Translations under genes and position numbers: made by a program
The notes under the pieces: generated by a model
The model's input: the letters and a program-made list of their open reading frames with translations, nothing else
What the model was told of the DNA's origin: nothing
Database searches by the model: none
Shown here: piece by piece, positions 11,619 to 24,494 of the stretch
How the letters are laid out: every line of letters starts with the position of its first letter
Position numbering within the stretch: the first letter of the stretch is position 1
Source of the DNA: Lentinula raphanica
Lineage: Eukaryota > Basidiomycota > Agaricomycetes > Agaricales > Omphalotaceae
Length of the DNA stretch: 64,000 nt
Assembly: GCA_027919835.1 (NCBI GenBank)
Contig: JANVFP010000005.1
Location: forward strand, 744,001 to 808,000
Direction: 5' to 3'

Positions 11619-13086
11619 CGTTGAAGGATAGCCAGGGTGGCCCAGGGGTAGCCACAAGCCGATTGAAGCGATTCTAACGAACACAGCTCGTCGAGTCAAG
11701 TCAGGTCAAGTCAGTCCTGTATCCTTGCTCCATTTCGAAATAAGCGGATGGTAGTGCGACATCATTTCAAAGAACTTGTCGGGCACCCATAGCCGGATGG
11801 TATAGATCAAGTGGAGAAAATCGCAAGTACACACCAATTCTGGGGTGGAAGCAAGGTTTGAATGACAGCGGTGAAACACAGGCGGACGCCAAGGTGTACT
11901 CGAGAGACGTTTGGTCTGGGATTAGTGTAGTTGTCGGGATCCAGAAAACCAGCCTGGAGCATAGAGATTCGATATGTAGTCATTGTGGCACTGACTCGAA
12001 GTTTCGCGACACAGTTCATATTGAGGTTTTGAAATAGCCTGTAGTGGTCTATGTTGACCGAGATACCAAGATGACAGAAAGAGATAGTATCACGGGGAAT
12101 GTCAATAAACAAATACGGGCAATTTCCCTGCCAATCTTGCGACACATTTGCAGTGTGCTTTGAGCAATACACTTGGACCGATTCCGTGTAGTTACGTGGC
12201 TATATTTCATATTTATTGTCCCGTAATGACTTGGATTGACACTATGATGCGCACCAGATATCCAGGCGGGTTGAGAGCTGCTGTAGATTGTAACATGACA
12301 GATGCCTCTCTACAGAACGTCAGAAGAGCACAAGGGAACAAAGTTGGTCTGGATCTCATCCAATGTTCCGATGTTCTGTATTTCCTTCTTACCGTTCGAT
12401 TCGGGATTCCAAGACCTTTACGAGCGTTCAAGCAGGTTCAGGCTCGTTTGAGCGCGGACTGGAACGAAGCCGCATGGCATGCAGATGACTTGCTGTACTC
12501 TGCTGTAACATTAAGTAAGGATAGAGATGCATAGCCTGATAAGTTCCTTAGCTCATAGGAGGTCCTCGAGGCAGTGATGCCGTTGAAAATGCATACACCT
12601 ACTAGCACAGACTCAACAACGATAATTGATCAGCAGCGCCGAAAGCAGCGGGGACGTCCATGCAGTCGGAGCCAAATATTGTGAGCGGCGTGACTATGCC
12701 ACCAGTAACAACGATATATCCACGAAAATTTCTGGAGCTTATCCTGGTGGGGGAAGTGAAGGTTGTATAAACCGTGCTGAATATATGAATCCGGAGCTCA
12801 CACCTTTCGTTTACTCAGTTATAACCACAGAGAGAGCATGAGCATGAGGTACGATGAGGAGCTTGCATAACTGAAAATGGCTAAACTCCAGTCGGTCCTC
12901 GAGGCTCGGAATCCTCGTTCGAGTGGAGTCCGAGTCGCCAAAAAAGATCAGTGGAGTCGACGATGTAACACTGCCACAGAGAAACTCATCGGTGATCACG
13001 CACTTGCTGAGTCAGCATTTGATGCCAGATCGTTGTCATCCTGCAGTGTAATCCTGTTAATCCGACTTCTTCAAGTACTTTCCACC
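11619..13086. other. Intergenic, laccase promoter and beyond
   Basis: About 1.5 kb between the divergent laccase and BAX-inhibitor genes. It contains direct GTCAAGTCAG-type repeats near 11690-11715. A 128-codon plus-strand frame (12148-12534) and a 121-codon minus-strand frame (11807-12172) have no recognisable domain and no intron logic, so I do not call them genes. Confidence 0.4.
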
Positions 13087-14437
13087 ATGAGCCATAACGA
13101 ATATCCTGTACCTCCACCTTCATACGGCTCTGCAACGCCGTCGCCCAAGACAAACAATTACAGAGATCAAGCACGGGACCCACTTCTCGGTGGGACGAGC
13201 AGCGGCGGCGCCTTCTTTGATCAACCAGAAGCTGGTGATGTCCCGGATGACTTCAAGGTCTGTATCTATGACACTACTTGCTAACTTTTATCTGATCACT
13301 CGGTTGATAGTATGGGACTACTGTTTCCGAGAGTTCTTCAGAAATTCGAAATGCTTTTGTCAGAAAGGTCTACACCATCCTGTGTGGGTTGTTTTCCAGA
13401 ACCTTCTTTGGACCTTGCTGAAATGATTCTCGTTTTTTCAAACACGCCAGTCTGCCAAATAGTACGCACTCTCCTCTCATCTTAATCGAATCACTTTTAT
13501 TCACATCGCTACCAGTTCGCCACCTGTTTAGTTGCGGGTGGTATCTCACGTTCAGAGTCTGCCATCTTCTGGGTTGTCACTCAGTGCGTCGTTGCACCTC
13601 CATTTGCTTCTCCATGCTCACTCATTGTCTCATGATAGCACCTGGTCATTCTATGTACCCCTTTTCGGCACACTTATTAACCTCGGGCTTCTCTACTGGA
13701 AGAGGCATGACCATCCCTTGAATTTCGTCTTTTTGTCAACTTTCACCGTCTTGGAGGCCTTTACACTCGGAGTCACTGTTGCCTTCTTCGACACCAACAT
13801 CGTACTTCAGGCTTTGTACGTCCTAAATCCACTTGCCCGAACTTGCCCGATGAATTCGTTTCTCACTCGATTTATCTAGGCTTATCACTCTTGGAGTCTT
13901 CCTTGGGCTCACGTTGTTCACATTCCAGTCCAAGGTAAGCTCGAAATATGTAATGTCATGGACAAATAATTCGAACAATTCCAGTATGATTTCTCGGGTC
14001 TTGGTCCTTGGTTGTTCGGAGGATTAGTCGCCCTGCGTACGTTTCACACTTACTACTGGAATATCATCCACTCACTTTCCAGTAGTAATGACTGGAATCG
14101 TTGGAATGTTCATACCTTTCGGTCGAACTATGGATCTCATTTATGCTGCCGGAGGCTGTCTCATCTTCAGTGGCTATATCGTGTACGACACGTACATGAT
14201 AAATGCAAAGCTGTCTCCCGATGAATATATTATGGGTGCTATCAGCCTTTACCTTGAGTATGTTCTTTCTCTTTTGCCTGGCCTTAACGATCTTTCTCAC
14301 TGATACTTGTTTCACGTCGTCCAGCTTCATCAATTTATGTGAGTTACGGTACTGATACATTGACCCATGTTGATTCTGACTATCATATGACAGTCATTAG
14401 CATCCTCAGACTGCTCAATGACTTGCAGGAACGGTAG
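13087..14437 (+). CDS. bxi1: BAX inhibitor-1 / Lifeguard-family membrane protein
   Basis: TMBIM (Bax inhibitor-1-like) protein with a proline-rich cytosolic N-terminus and seven predicted membrane spans; yeast Bxi1 acts in ER/vacuolar calcium leak and the unfolded protein response. It starts MSHNEYPVPPPSYGSATPSP. Exon 2 supplies YGTTVSESSSEIRNAFVRKV, the conserved family block before TM1. Later blocks are LIYWKRHDHPLNFVFLSTFTV-like (TM3), TVLEAFTLGVTVAFF, MTGIVGMFIPFGRTMDLIYA, the TM6 signature GCLIFSGYIVYDTYMI and the C-terminal SPDEYIMGAISLYLDFINL. The end is LNDLQER. About seven short introns, several inside membrane spans; the donor after exon 3 (around 13570) is uncertain. Confidence 0.88.
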
Positions 14438-14997
14438 CTGTTCGAATAATCTCGAAATGAAATGTTCATCGTGGCTTCGATCTCGAGTCCCGTTGCCTCA
14501 ACGCAGTGCGGACGGTTTATTTTCTGTGTATACTTATCTACACGTCTCTATCTCTCTTGGAATCAAACGTTCAATTCCAATGCTGTGATCCATTTGTGCC
14601 TAACCTTTAACGCCACATTGACTCCTTGATAATCAAGAATTATTTACAGAACGCTGTTGAAGATAAGTGTCCTTAGGTTGACATTGCCCATATTCATATC
14701 TCTCCAATCACAGGTCTAGAGTTCATGATCATTCACTATGTAGTACACTGTGTAGCACGCTCAATGCTCTCACATTCCTGGATATAATGACAGTCCTGAG
14801 TGCGCTGTAAGTTGCCAACAAGTCTCTAGACTCATTTCAAAAGCAACAACGATCAAGTATCACGGATGATTGTTGCGCGTTTCAAACTGTTCCGATGAAG
14901 ATCCTTTTGGGCACTCATATTCCAGTCATTAAAAGGCATCCATTAGAATACATGTAAGTCTACCATGAAAATTAGATCTACTAGTAGTAGTACTAGG
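14438..14997. other. Convergent intergenic region
   Basis: 3' UTRs of two convergent genes. No coding signal or repeat was found. Confidence 0.5.
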
Positions 14998-16375
14998 CTA
15001 ATGCGGCTAGAAATCAGGAAGAATTCATCGATCTCACTGAATGGTTTTTGAACAGGCAGGCACGACTCACGTATGTGATCACAAATTCATCGTCGTCAGC
15101 ATCAATGTTCCCCTCAGGTGTCCAGCCATTCAATCGCAATAGTTCCGTCCAAGGAGATGAAACATTCCCCGAGACTGGTGGAGGTTTACGGTCGTCATTC
15201 TGCATGATGAAATCGTGAAGGGCGGGGTTAATGCTTGATTGAACCTATGTGAGTATTCTATCCTTAGGCGTATATGGTCTGTCAACTCACTGATTAGCAT
15301 AATCAACTCCAGCAAAATGGGGTGCATCAGGAACCACGAGTAGCGACACATCGACTCCCGCATCTTCTAGAGTCTGTACAAATTCGTCCGTGTATTCCCG
15401 AGGGTACGCGACGTCGTCCGTGCCATAGACCAGCTGCACTGGGCATCGTAAACGGGATAATGCTGCCCTTGATTGTGCGGGTCGATTGCACAGAAAATCC
15501 AGAGTTGCAATACGGTAATTTCTTTTCCCGTGATAACCCCAATGTTTCTGGCACAATGGAAACGAGATATTGAATAAACTGGAGATGCCGTGTCAGATCC
15601 CAGTGGCGAGGGGACAATATTGTGGTGAAAGAAATCATACGCACGCTTGCGCTAAATTCGTCATTTTGTTACTGAACATGAACTGCGAAAAGCCATAACC
15701 CCCCTCCATGGCGAGCTCCATATCCATTGTGTCAGGAGTAGGGAAGGCTGAAGTCCAGTAATGATATACTTGTCGATGACCTTCACACACATCTGGAGGC
15801 TTGATACAGCTTTTAGACCAACACCAAGCTCATGTTGAACTGGAAAGACGAACTTCTATCAGACAAGTCTGCGATATGATGAACATTGACAAGCAACGTT
15901 CAGGGTGCGCGACCGCTATTTGGAGTGCGACGGGACTCCCATAGTCTATCGCGAAAAAATGACAAGGTGGAAGGCGTATAGCATTCTGATCCAGACATCA
16001 TCAGACGATGATTCCGATTCGCAAAGTTGATACCATACCATGAAAGCAAAAACGTCTTCTGCTGCATCCTTAACGCTGTATCCTTCTGGTAAATCGTCTG
16101 CTTCTGTTTCGCCATGCGTTCTAAAGTCGAATACAACGAGGTTAAACTTTCGAAGCATGGGGTCTGCGAACTGTGCTATCATGATTGCTTAGTAGTGAGT
16201 ATAAAAGTGGAAACGTAGACTCACAATGGAACACATGAGGAAATGCAAGGGAGTGAAAGCAAAGCACGACCGGGAGGTCGGGAGTGATTTTTTCTGCAGA
16301 ATTTGATTGTGGTGTGCTGATAGTGTAGTGGTACTTGATTGTTCCGGAATTCGTTTTGACTTGGACGAAAGGCAT
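14998..16375 (-). CDS. Alpha/beta hydrolase-fold protein
   Basis: Cytosolic-type alpha/beta hydrolase of a kind common in Agaricomycetes. The start is MPFVQVKTNSGTIKYHY. The core strand LPVVLCFHSL is followed by MLRKFNLVVFDFRTHGETEA. At the nucleophile elbow the sequence reads FFAIDYGSPVALQIAVAHPER, with no canonical G-x-S-x-G and Asp-Tyr-Gly where Ser would sit. The acid loop CPVQLVYGTDDVAYP and the base loop VVPDAPHFAGVDYAN are intact. The C-terminus reads DADDDEFVITY. If the GTGAGT donor is used, the gene ends two codons later at 14998; unspliced, it ends at 15014. Several introns. Substrate unknown; a catalytically altered or Asp-nucleophile enzyme is possible. Confidence 0.75.
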
Positions 16376-17717
16376 TTTTTGCGAGCTGCAGAGTCTCTCA
16401 GAGTGTTGGGAAGTATGATAGTACGGAAGAGAAAGGGTATTGTGCTTGAGTCGGGACGGGCTGTGCCGTTTTGACAGCAACACTGGAGAGATCTTTCAAA
16501 GAGATTTTAGATGATTTACTACATAAGAACAATATTTGGTCGAATTGATATGTCTGTCACACATACAATTGCGGCGACCAACGGCGATCCAACGGGAACT
16601 TTGAGGAACTGGGAGAAATGGAAGAAAATAGATCCTTCGACAGAGCTTCAAGCCTTCTAAGTTCTAGCTTCAAGCTCAAGATCTGTTCGCATCACATATT
16701 TCCTCAATCTGCTTAAACTTGCCACGGATTGCGACTCGCGAAAGCACTTCTAAATTTGGTATGATTCATCAACCCAGATGAACATATCTCTGCTATCTGA
16801 CGATGATGATATCTCCAGGATACCTCGTTCAATTTGATACCGGGCCAATCTGGGTCGATTATATGAGATTGCTTACCGTCGAACTTTTGCCTCCGCCTAA
16901 CGTCTCGATTCTCCTCCATGCACCTCTCCACACAGATCACAGATCGCGACGAGCTGCCAAGTCAAAGCAGGTCCAAGCTGGTAGACGCAGCAGAGAACAT
17001 TGTCACTACACATGGGGCAGACTGCAGTTAACGTTGCTTTCTCAACGAATTCGTTTATCCAAATTCCCCTTTGAGACTCGTCCATCGCCGTAGAAACGTA
17101 AGTAGTATGTACTGCGATGTGAATCCTTGTGGATCGCGGGCACAGTTTAAATCAAGAATTGCTCTGCGGCTGACTCGGGGCCATGACAAGGTCATTGAAA
17201 GGCATTGATTCGAGATCATGAGTGGCCAAGCTGTGGAGACGCCTCAATCGTTCAGGCCCAGTCACTGAACCGGTCATGTATATGTATGGAGTACATATGA
17301 ACCTGGTATGAACTTGGCTGAACTTGGGAGCGTTAGTTGATTCTGGTCACATTGTTCTCACTCTCAAAGACATCGTAAGAAATTTGAAATTTGATCTATT
17401 GATGCTACAGTATAGATTACGAAGACCGTTATAGAGCTACACACTCGAAAGTCCTCTGAATGACCTGCAAGACGGAGGAAAGGTCGTTATCGAGTAAAAA
17501 TACAGGTGAACGCCGTAGATTACATACGTGAAAGGGACGTGGGGGCAATTAATGAGTGGAATGAAGACCTTTGACTCTGAGCGAGCTTCAGATGAAGCGC
17601 CGTAGGCCATATTAACCCGTAGCAAACGGGGAACTGTACATATGATGTCCAAAACGCTCTCAGAGCAATACGTGAAAGTGTCGTGTGTACAAGGAAAAAA
17701 TGGAACAAGGGAGCCTC
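16376..17717. other. Intergenic, mostly uncharacterised
   Basis: 1.3 kb between the hydrolase start and the PRM1 stop. Apart from the low-confidence CxxC frame at 16897-17085 listed separately, I see nothing recognisable. Confidence 0.4.
16897..17085 (-). CDS. Possible small CxxC...CxxC protein
   Basis: A 62-codon frame beginning MDESQRGIWINEFVEKATLT and containing VCPMC and, 29 residues later, ICDLCG. The spacing of the two CxxC pairs is reminiscent of a zinc ribbon. A GTAAGC donor just downstream could extend it into a further exon. I do not recognise a family, and chance origin is quite possible. Confidence 0.2.
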   Translation of the reverse strand: MDESQRGIWINEFVEKATLTAVCPMCSDNVLCCVYQLGPALTWQLVAICDLCGEVHGGESRR

Positions 17718-20700
17718 TCATATGGCGACTACCGCGAAGGGGTTTGTGTAATAACTTTGACGAGGGGGTGCGCGCTCCACGGTGACTTGGTGTTCATCGT
17801 CAAAGGGCGTCGCAAATGGATCGACATTGGACGACCGACGTGCAGAGTTCGTGGTCAAGAACCTGGTCACAGGAGTAATCGATGATGGCGCTGGATCAGG
17901 CATTTTCCACGCGGGGACAGAAGACGAACGACGATGTCGATCTGGAGGCGGTGCGAGAGATGTAGAAGGGGTAAACGAGACGAAACCGTCGAAACCGTGA
18001 TGCAGGGGTGGGGCAAGGGGTACATGGCCCACGGGCACAGCAGAGCTTTCGTACACAGAGTTCACATCTGCCGGGATGCTATTGATATTCTGCCGGACTT
18101 TGGGTCGGTTCGATGGAGGTGGCGGAGGACCATGGTCATAACTTCGACGAGTAGGTGAAAGCATACCCATCCAAGGAGCGATCTTTGTCACTTCAGGAGA
18201 AGTAGACCAACGGGAGTGAGGCTCACCATCATTCTCGTCATGGAGATCTTCAGTCAAAGTGCGAGAGCTGGAAGCCCTGTCGATGGAAATCCTGAGTGGA
18301 AGACGCGGACGATCAGTGGGTGCAGCTGAAGTGCCCGCCGGAGAATCCGATGTCTTTCTGCCAAAAGTATCAGTCAAGCGTGTGTACCAAGCCTTTCCTG
18401 GCTGTCCATCTTGTTCCGCAAGAGCAAGAGCTTCAGTCGTGGCATCAGTTGACACCGGCTTGCTTCCGACGACTGACATTAGCTTGAACGGTTTGCTGAT
18501 CGCAGGAAAGGGTTTCTTTCGAGAGCTTCCACCACCGAAAAAGTTTTCCCAGCTCTTGCCAGTTTTAGAAGCGTTTTCGGGAGACGAGCGCCCAAGATCA
18601 GCGGAATGGCCCTGGGTCGGCGGCGGAGTGAACGACAGGAAATCGGCTCCAGGTTTCTCGGCGGCGGGTTGACCTACACGAAAAGGGATGACCAATCCAT
18701 CTATACCTGCTCGCTGTTGACGCTCCCACTTCTTTCGCCTTCTCCTTTCTAAATACCGTTGGCCATAGGTGCTCCAAAGAATGATGCATATCGCCATCAA
18801 GACCACCAATCCCCATAAACCCATGAAAATCCCAAACATGATGCGCTCCTTCTCAAGGGACGCCACATAAGCATTCACCAACTTCCCGACGAAACCACCG
18901 TTGTCATCTGAGCCATCACCGACAGCGGCCTCCGCGATAGGCTGCGAAGCTTCGTTAATGGACTCTGGGGAGAGGACGAGCACGCTGTCATTCATACGGG
19001 GCATATCAATATGCAGGTTTTGATTCAAGAACGTAAGCGCGTCTTCGATAGCTTCGACTTTGGAGCCGATGAAGCAAGCGAGGAAGTCTTGCAAAGGGTC
19101 TTCGAGCAATGTCCCGTTGAAAGCATCGCTGATCGCATTCTGAATATCACCATAGAAAGTGGCAAGCGTATCGTTTAGGGTGGTCGTCGTACCGTTCACC
19201 CAGCCAAAAAGACCATCGTTGATAGAAGACTGAAGGGTGTCGATGTGAGAATTGACGTTGTTGGCATAAGCAGCAGATTGGTTATACATGCTGGCATTTA
19301 TCGAAGTGGCAATCGTGTTGGAGAAATCTTGGGTAGTAGCCGCCGCGCGAGCTGCGTACTTCGCTTCCAGAGGATGAACTGCGATCAACTGAATTTCAAC
19401 CGACAGGAGACCGAAGAATCCAATGAGGAAACAGGCGAGAGCTGGAGCGTGGAAGATGTAATGCAAGAACCAGGAGAGGTTAGTGTATGTCGTGGGCGAG
19501 AAATGAAGGCGGGCAGATAGTTGGTTCATGATGCGGGTGATCAAGGGATGGGCACCATTCGCCTGAAGCATGAGCAGATTATGATCTGTAAGGGTTACTG
19601 ATGGTGTTCCGAAGCCTTTGCTTTGAGTTATGGAGGGATCCGTAGTCCAGGCTTCTCGAGTGTACTGCAAGTGGCTCTTTTGACACCGCCACTTGTACCA
19701 TTCAAGTAGACAGTTGAGTCCTACAAGCAAAAGAGCGAGTAGGATGATGATGATGACACCGATCTTCGCAATCTTGATCAAATCCTGGCCCAGATCGTCT
19801 ACGACAGAAGTATCGAGCTGGTCGCAAAATGTGACTTGGTTCTGCTCTGGGACGGTCAGCACGGATGTGTTGAATGACAAGCCAGCGAAAGTGTCGTTGA
19901 TGTCCTTCTTGAGAAGTTCGAAGGGAGAATCGAGGCTATAAGGTAAGATTGTTGGCTAATCGTTTCCTCTGACTTCAGAAATGGACATACATGGCATTGA
20001 TATCATCTTTCAACTGGGAGAAAGTAGGAATAGAGCTATTAAGCTGATTGAGGGAGTCTTGAAAACTGGACGGCAAGGAGACATTATTAAGGGCGCTCAA
20101 GTCCGGAGATGAAATTTGAGGGATGGAGATGTTTCCGAACGGGTTGACTTTGTTGATCGCGTTGATGGCAGAACTGATCGCTGAGTTAGCTCCGCTGATG
20201 CTATCTTGTATAGCAGTCGCTATTCCGGAGGCGACGTCCTGAACTGCTTCGTTGAGCTGTGAAAGACTAGTCAGGGTCATCGACTTCGGTGGTGATATGA
20301 CAAACGCACCGCTGATACTGCACTTATCGCAAGCGAAAGCGCGCCACGAACAATCAATTCCACAAAACAGAGCAGAGTGGAACGATATATATCCACAATG
20401 AAATTGATGATAGCCTCCATGATAGTCAAAGCCAGAACGAGGGTGGCACGAGCAGCGTTCATGGAATCATTCACTGCACTGACGAATTGATCGTTGGTCG
20501 CGATAGCCATATACCGTGGCATGCTGGCAGCAGCAGTGGCTGCCTTCTGCGCTGCCTGACAGCTAGCGAGAAGATCAGCTTTTGCATTAGCCACATCGTC
20601 CTCGGCGGAAGCCAAAGAGATTTGCAAACGGAAGGCGATGAAGAGAAGGGAAAGGATGGGATACGCCAACCATGTAAGAGACAGAAGATGAGGAAGCTCG

Positions 20701-20774
20701 AGATAAGGCTTCAATGTGGTCGTAGAGGCGTAAGGGTTTGAGTGAACGTCGTACGTCGGAGGTGAGAGAGACAT
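17718..20774 (-). CDS. prm1: PRM1, plasma-membrane fusion protein
   Basis: Multi-span membrane protein that acts in plasma-membrane merger during fungal cell fusion. Three exons (20310-20774, 19991-20256, 17718-19935) give 982 residues with matching phases. The N-terminus holds [20 protein letters not shown] (TM1), then an extracellular segment with [20 protein letters not shown] and a second span. The second exon carries the repeated [20 protein letters not shown] and [17 protein letters not shown] motifs typical of the family, followed by [16 protein letters not shown] and span [21 protein letters not shown] matching second half follows, with span [20 protein letters not shown] near residue 600. 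The remaining roughly 370 residues are a Ser/Pro/Arg-rich cytosolic tail ending NPFAVVAI. The long tail is the only departure from yeast Prm1. Family call is firm. Confidence 0.9.
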
Positions 20775-21433
20775 GCCAAAAGTCGACCGGCGACGTCGAG
20801 AAAGTAGTGATTAACGTTGGAAGGCGTGAAGAAAGGGTACAAGAAAATCATCCTTCGTACTTTCTTTTTGAGTCTCCATTGTCATTGTTCTTTGGACGGC
20901 ACGGTGAAGGAGAACAATGGGGATGTCCCCATTTGGACATCTTATTGTTCTACGCTTCGGTCCTCGAGAATCAAGACGTAAACCGTAAGCAGCTCGCAAG
21001 TTGCATCTCGACGGTTCATTTGAAGCTCACTGTCGGTCTCCGCTGAGTGTTGCAACAGTTTTGGGCTATGAGGAAGATGATGCATGGATTGAACAGAACA
21101 CTGTAGTTGAAGCCAAACAAAACCAAAGTTACCGTGGCACAGCCACCATTCTATGTGTTTCCCGCATGCTGATGACCGTGATGAAGACAAAGTCCCGTTC
21201 CAGCCTATTAAAGCTTACTTCGGAACTTGGTACAAGTATGGAGACGCTCCATGAGATGGGCATCGCTTTCGGATTTTCGGAAGGACCTTCAACCTCCTTG
21301 AACATTCTTTCTTTATCCAAATGACAAAACCTCCAAATCTAAACACCTTTACTACCTGTAACCACAACTACGACAACTACTAGTCTCTACTAGTACGCCT
21401 TCCCCACATCGTGTCACAGTGACTCATCATCTA
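20775..21433. other. Intergenic, PRM1 promoter
   Basis: Gap of 659 bp holding the PRM1 promoter and the 3' UTR of the dehydrogenase. No gene, repeat or RNA seen; open frames here are short and unsupported. Confidence 0.45.
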
Positions 21434-22972
21434 CTAGACATCGTTCACAGCGTTTATGGGCTTCCCGGTCTTTATGAACGTCTCCAAATTGAGCAGGAGT
21501 TCGGTTTGTTGATCTCTTTCGAACGTTTCGTTCGCCACAGCACAGTGAGGAAGGATCGTCTATGAACGAGCAGTATTCGGATCTTGGGTCAAGTTTATTG
21601 TATTCGAAAGGATACACTCACTGTGTGCTTCGATGCAATAAGCCCTGGGTGAATTTTTGGTTCGAACTTGTAGCGGGATAAAATGCCTATGTCAACAGAA
21701 GATTCTGAGCTTTTTCCTTGGTAGCTTCTCGTACCTCATATACGTCCAAAGCGGCGCGCAGGACTGGAACCAGCAATATACAATGAGTGATAAGTACGGT
21801 ATTTCCTCGATCAAGCTTCACGCACCTTTTCTTGATTCAAGAGCCTCGACGAGTGCATCTTCATCTATCACAGCTCCCCTAGATGTATTAACAATGATCA
21901 TATCTTGCTTCATGCGATCGAATACTGTTATCCGAGATTTTGGTTTACAAGAAAGAACTTCTGCTCGAATCCAACTCACCTTCCTTGTTTAACAAATGCC
22001 GTGTACTCTCGGTCAACGGGCAATGCAGCGATATCACATCCGAGCGTAGGATTAGAGTCTCGAAATCAACATATTCCGCCCCATTCTCCTCATCTGGAGG
22101 TAGACGATTCCGATTGTGATAGATCACCTTCATACCAAAATGCTGCATATGCTGCGAAACAAACTTCCCGATCTTTCCCATCCCGACGATACCCAACGTT
22201 GAACATCTAGCGTCTTTGGCTAAGGGTGTAGCAGGATCAAACCATCTTCCTGCACGAGCATCGGCTTCGCGTTGGGACGATCCGCGAAGAGCTTGTAGGA
22301 TCATCATCGCTGTGCTATCTGCAGTCCTGAGTGCAGGCATTTCGGGTGTGTTTGCATAGTATACTCCATTCGCTGACATGTATTTGATGTCGACCTGCGT
22401 CAATCAGTAAGGAGAGCTGCAGATGAGAGTGATAGAGTTGAAGGTCACTCACAAAGTCATATCCCGCGCCCCCAGAGCTGATCATTTTACATCCTGTCTC
22501 GACGAGCGGGCCCACTAGAGCTTGATCCATGGGCCAGGGGAAAGGACGCGACCACCAATTGATGAACACGACGTACGCTGATGAAAGCAATACAATCAAG
22601 AAGGGGTATACTTTGGTAAAGAGAGCCCGTACCAACAAAAGGTCCTTTCTCCTTGACTGCTTCAGCGATCTGACCAGCGACCACATCATGCGAACCCTGT
22701 TCTATGGACTAACACCTTTCATACTCAACCAAGCGACATCGACGACTGAAAGCAGGTGAATTCCTCACATGAAACTCCACCATCTCCTTCAGCTGAGCCA
22801 CATACTCACTCGGCGCCTTGTTGGGTGAGTTAAGAATCAGGACCTTGGGTTTGGAGTCGGTCGTTGTAGTACTAAGCATGCTTCGAAGTTGGTGCTGGAA
22901 GTTGGGTCGGTAGGTTTGCAATAAGGTCCGCAGATTCAGCGAGCATGAAGCTTTTGATCTGGAACCATACAT
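21434..22972 (-). CDS. D-isomer-specific 2-hydroxyacid dehydrogenase (glyoxylate/hydroxypyruvate reductase-like)
   Basis: NAD(P)H-dependent reductase of 2-oxoacids. The N-terminal extension (MYGSRSKASCSLNLRTLLQT...) is basic and may be a mitochondrial presequence; a second ATG (MLSTTTTDSKPKVL) would give a cytosolic form. The substrate-binding half has CKMISSGGAGYDFVDI. The Rossmann motif is LGIVGMGKIGKFVSQHM, and the adenine/NADPH-binding turn is IYHNRNRLPPDEE; an Arg after the second strand favours NADPH. The catalytic Arg lies in IVNTSRGAVIDEDALVEAL, the Glu in DVYEFEPKIHPGLIASKH and the His in TILPHCAVANETFERD. The protein ends TGKPINAVNDV. About six introns. Confidence 0.88.
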
Positions 22973-24494
22973 ACGATGACCGAGGAAAACATATATTGTT
23001 TAGCAAGCAAGATGCAAACTTGAATTATCACCAAGCGCCCGTCTAAGTTTATCGATGATCTGGGATGTCACCTTGACTGAAATAAGTTGGATTCGAGGAT
23101 AATAGTAGCTTCTGGACGCTGACTGTGAAGATGTATTCGCCAATAGATGATGTTGAGAGAACAGTGAACGCCAAATTCTGCTGGTTCGCTGAAGCCAGTA
23201 ACATTATGGATCAATGAGTAAGCGCTTCCAGACGCTTACTCACGTTTAATAAGCGCTGGCGCTGATGCGGCACGGGCCGCACGGCCGCACGGCGCACGTA
23301 AACTCGGAAGCGACCTCATTTTCCTAACTTTCCATTGCCAACTTCGATATTCGAATATGCACTAAACAGCGCTCTCGTTTTCTCCAAGTGATTGCTCAAT
23401 GCACCTCTTTTCTCAAGATTATCAAAGAACGCAGTATACCAATCAAACTAGTAGATCCTCAAGGCCCCTCAATTTCAGAGAGTTGGATGATCCTGGATCA
23501 AACATTGCCATCCCAAAAATGTAGCAGAGGCACAAAAGCTTAGTAGCTTACAGTACGCCTCAGTACGCATATCTGTTCTGCGGCGCGCAACTTACTACTA
23601 TAGCCACTGCTCCCCTAGTACCGTCCCGATTAATTCTCTTTGAACGACCATGGACGTACCTCTAATACTATATCCTTCATTTCCTTCAGCTCATTATTTG
23701 AAATTTCAATTCTGTGACTCTGCAGCTCCTCAAGGACTCGGGAAGAAGCTTAGCGAAAATGGACCGATTTCGAGTGGGCTTTCTAGCCCCAAAGCTATAA
23801 AGTGGGTGGATTCACCCATGGCAATTCATATCCAACTAGGTATTCACCGTGGAACACGGTTTGTGCTCGCAAAGGAAGCATAAATCCTAGCTCTTTATGC
23901 ATGTAACGATTGTACATCTTAATGAGGAGCTATATGATACTAGCCTGGTAACCGCTAATTACTGAGAATTGTCCAACAAAAAGCTAAGAGTCCAGAACTG
24001 AATGATATTTGGACGACTCGTTAGATGTTGACAGAGGTTGACAGAGATGGATTGCGCTGTGTTAAGTTAGGTGAACACGCTGGGCCCGCCTTTTTGGACT
24101 GTGGATCAACCTTACACGATAGCTGACCCTGTAGCTAGAGTAGCAATCTGGATGAAGGCTATACAAGATATTAGAAACGAGCATAAAAGAGCAGAAAAGA
24201 AGACTCACCCGATGAAAGAAATAGATTCCAAACTTTCCCTTAGAAGCGTTGAAGCTCAATTTTTCACCTCAGAACCCCATTCAAAAACACACAGAACACC
24301 GATAGCAGTGAGCTTGATCATCTTTTGAGACTCTTGAAGAGTAAGAACGAGGTTTGAACAGGAGAACGAGCATATATTTCAAAACGAGCGAAATTCTATC
24401 GTTGCCACGTACGGAACAAACAAGTACAAACCCAGTCAAGTCTCTATCCACTCACATCTACTCACATGAACACAGACGGTTCGCTTCGCTCGCA
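22973..24494. other. Intergenic with a GC-rich inverted-repeat tract
   Basis: 1.5 kb between divergent genes. Around 23268-23300 there is an unusually GC-rich stretch with repeated CGGCC/GGCCG and CGCACGG units. A 77-codon plus-strand frame (23650-23883) has no recognisable domain. The sequence around 24000-24060 repeats GTTGACAGAG in tandem. Confidence 0.4.

Noticed and set aside
12148..12534. 128-codon plus-strand frame
   Set aside because: No recognisable domain, and it lies in the promoter gap between laccase and the BAX-inhibitor gene; treated as chance.
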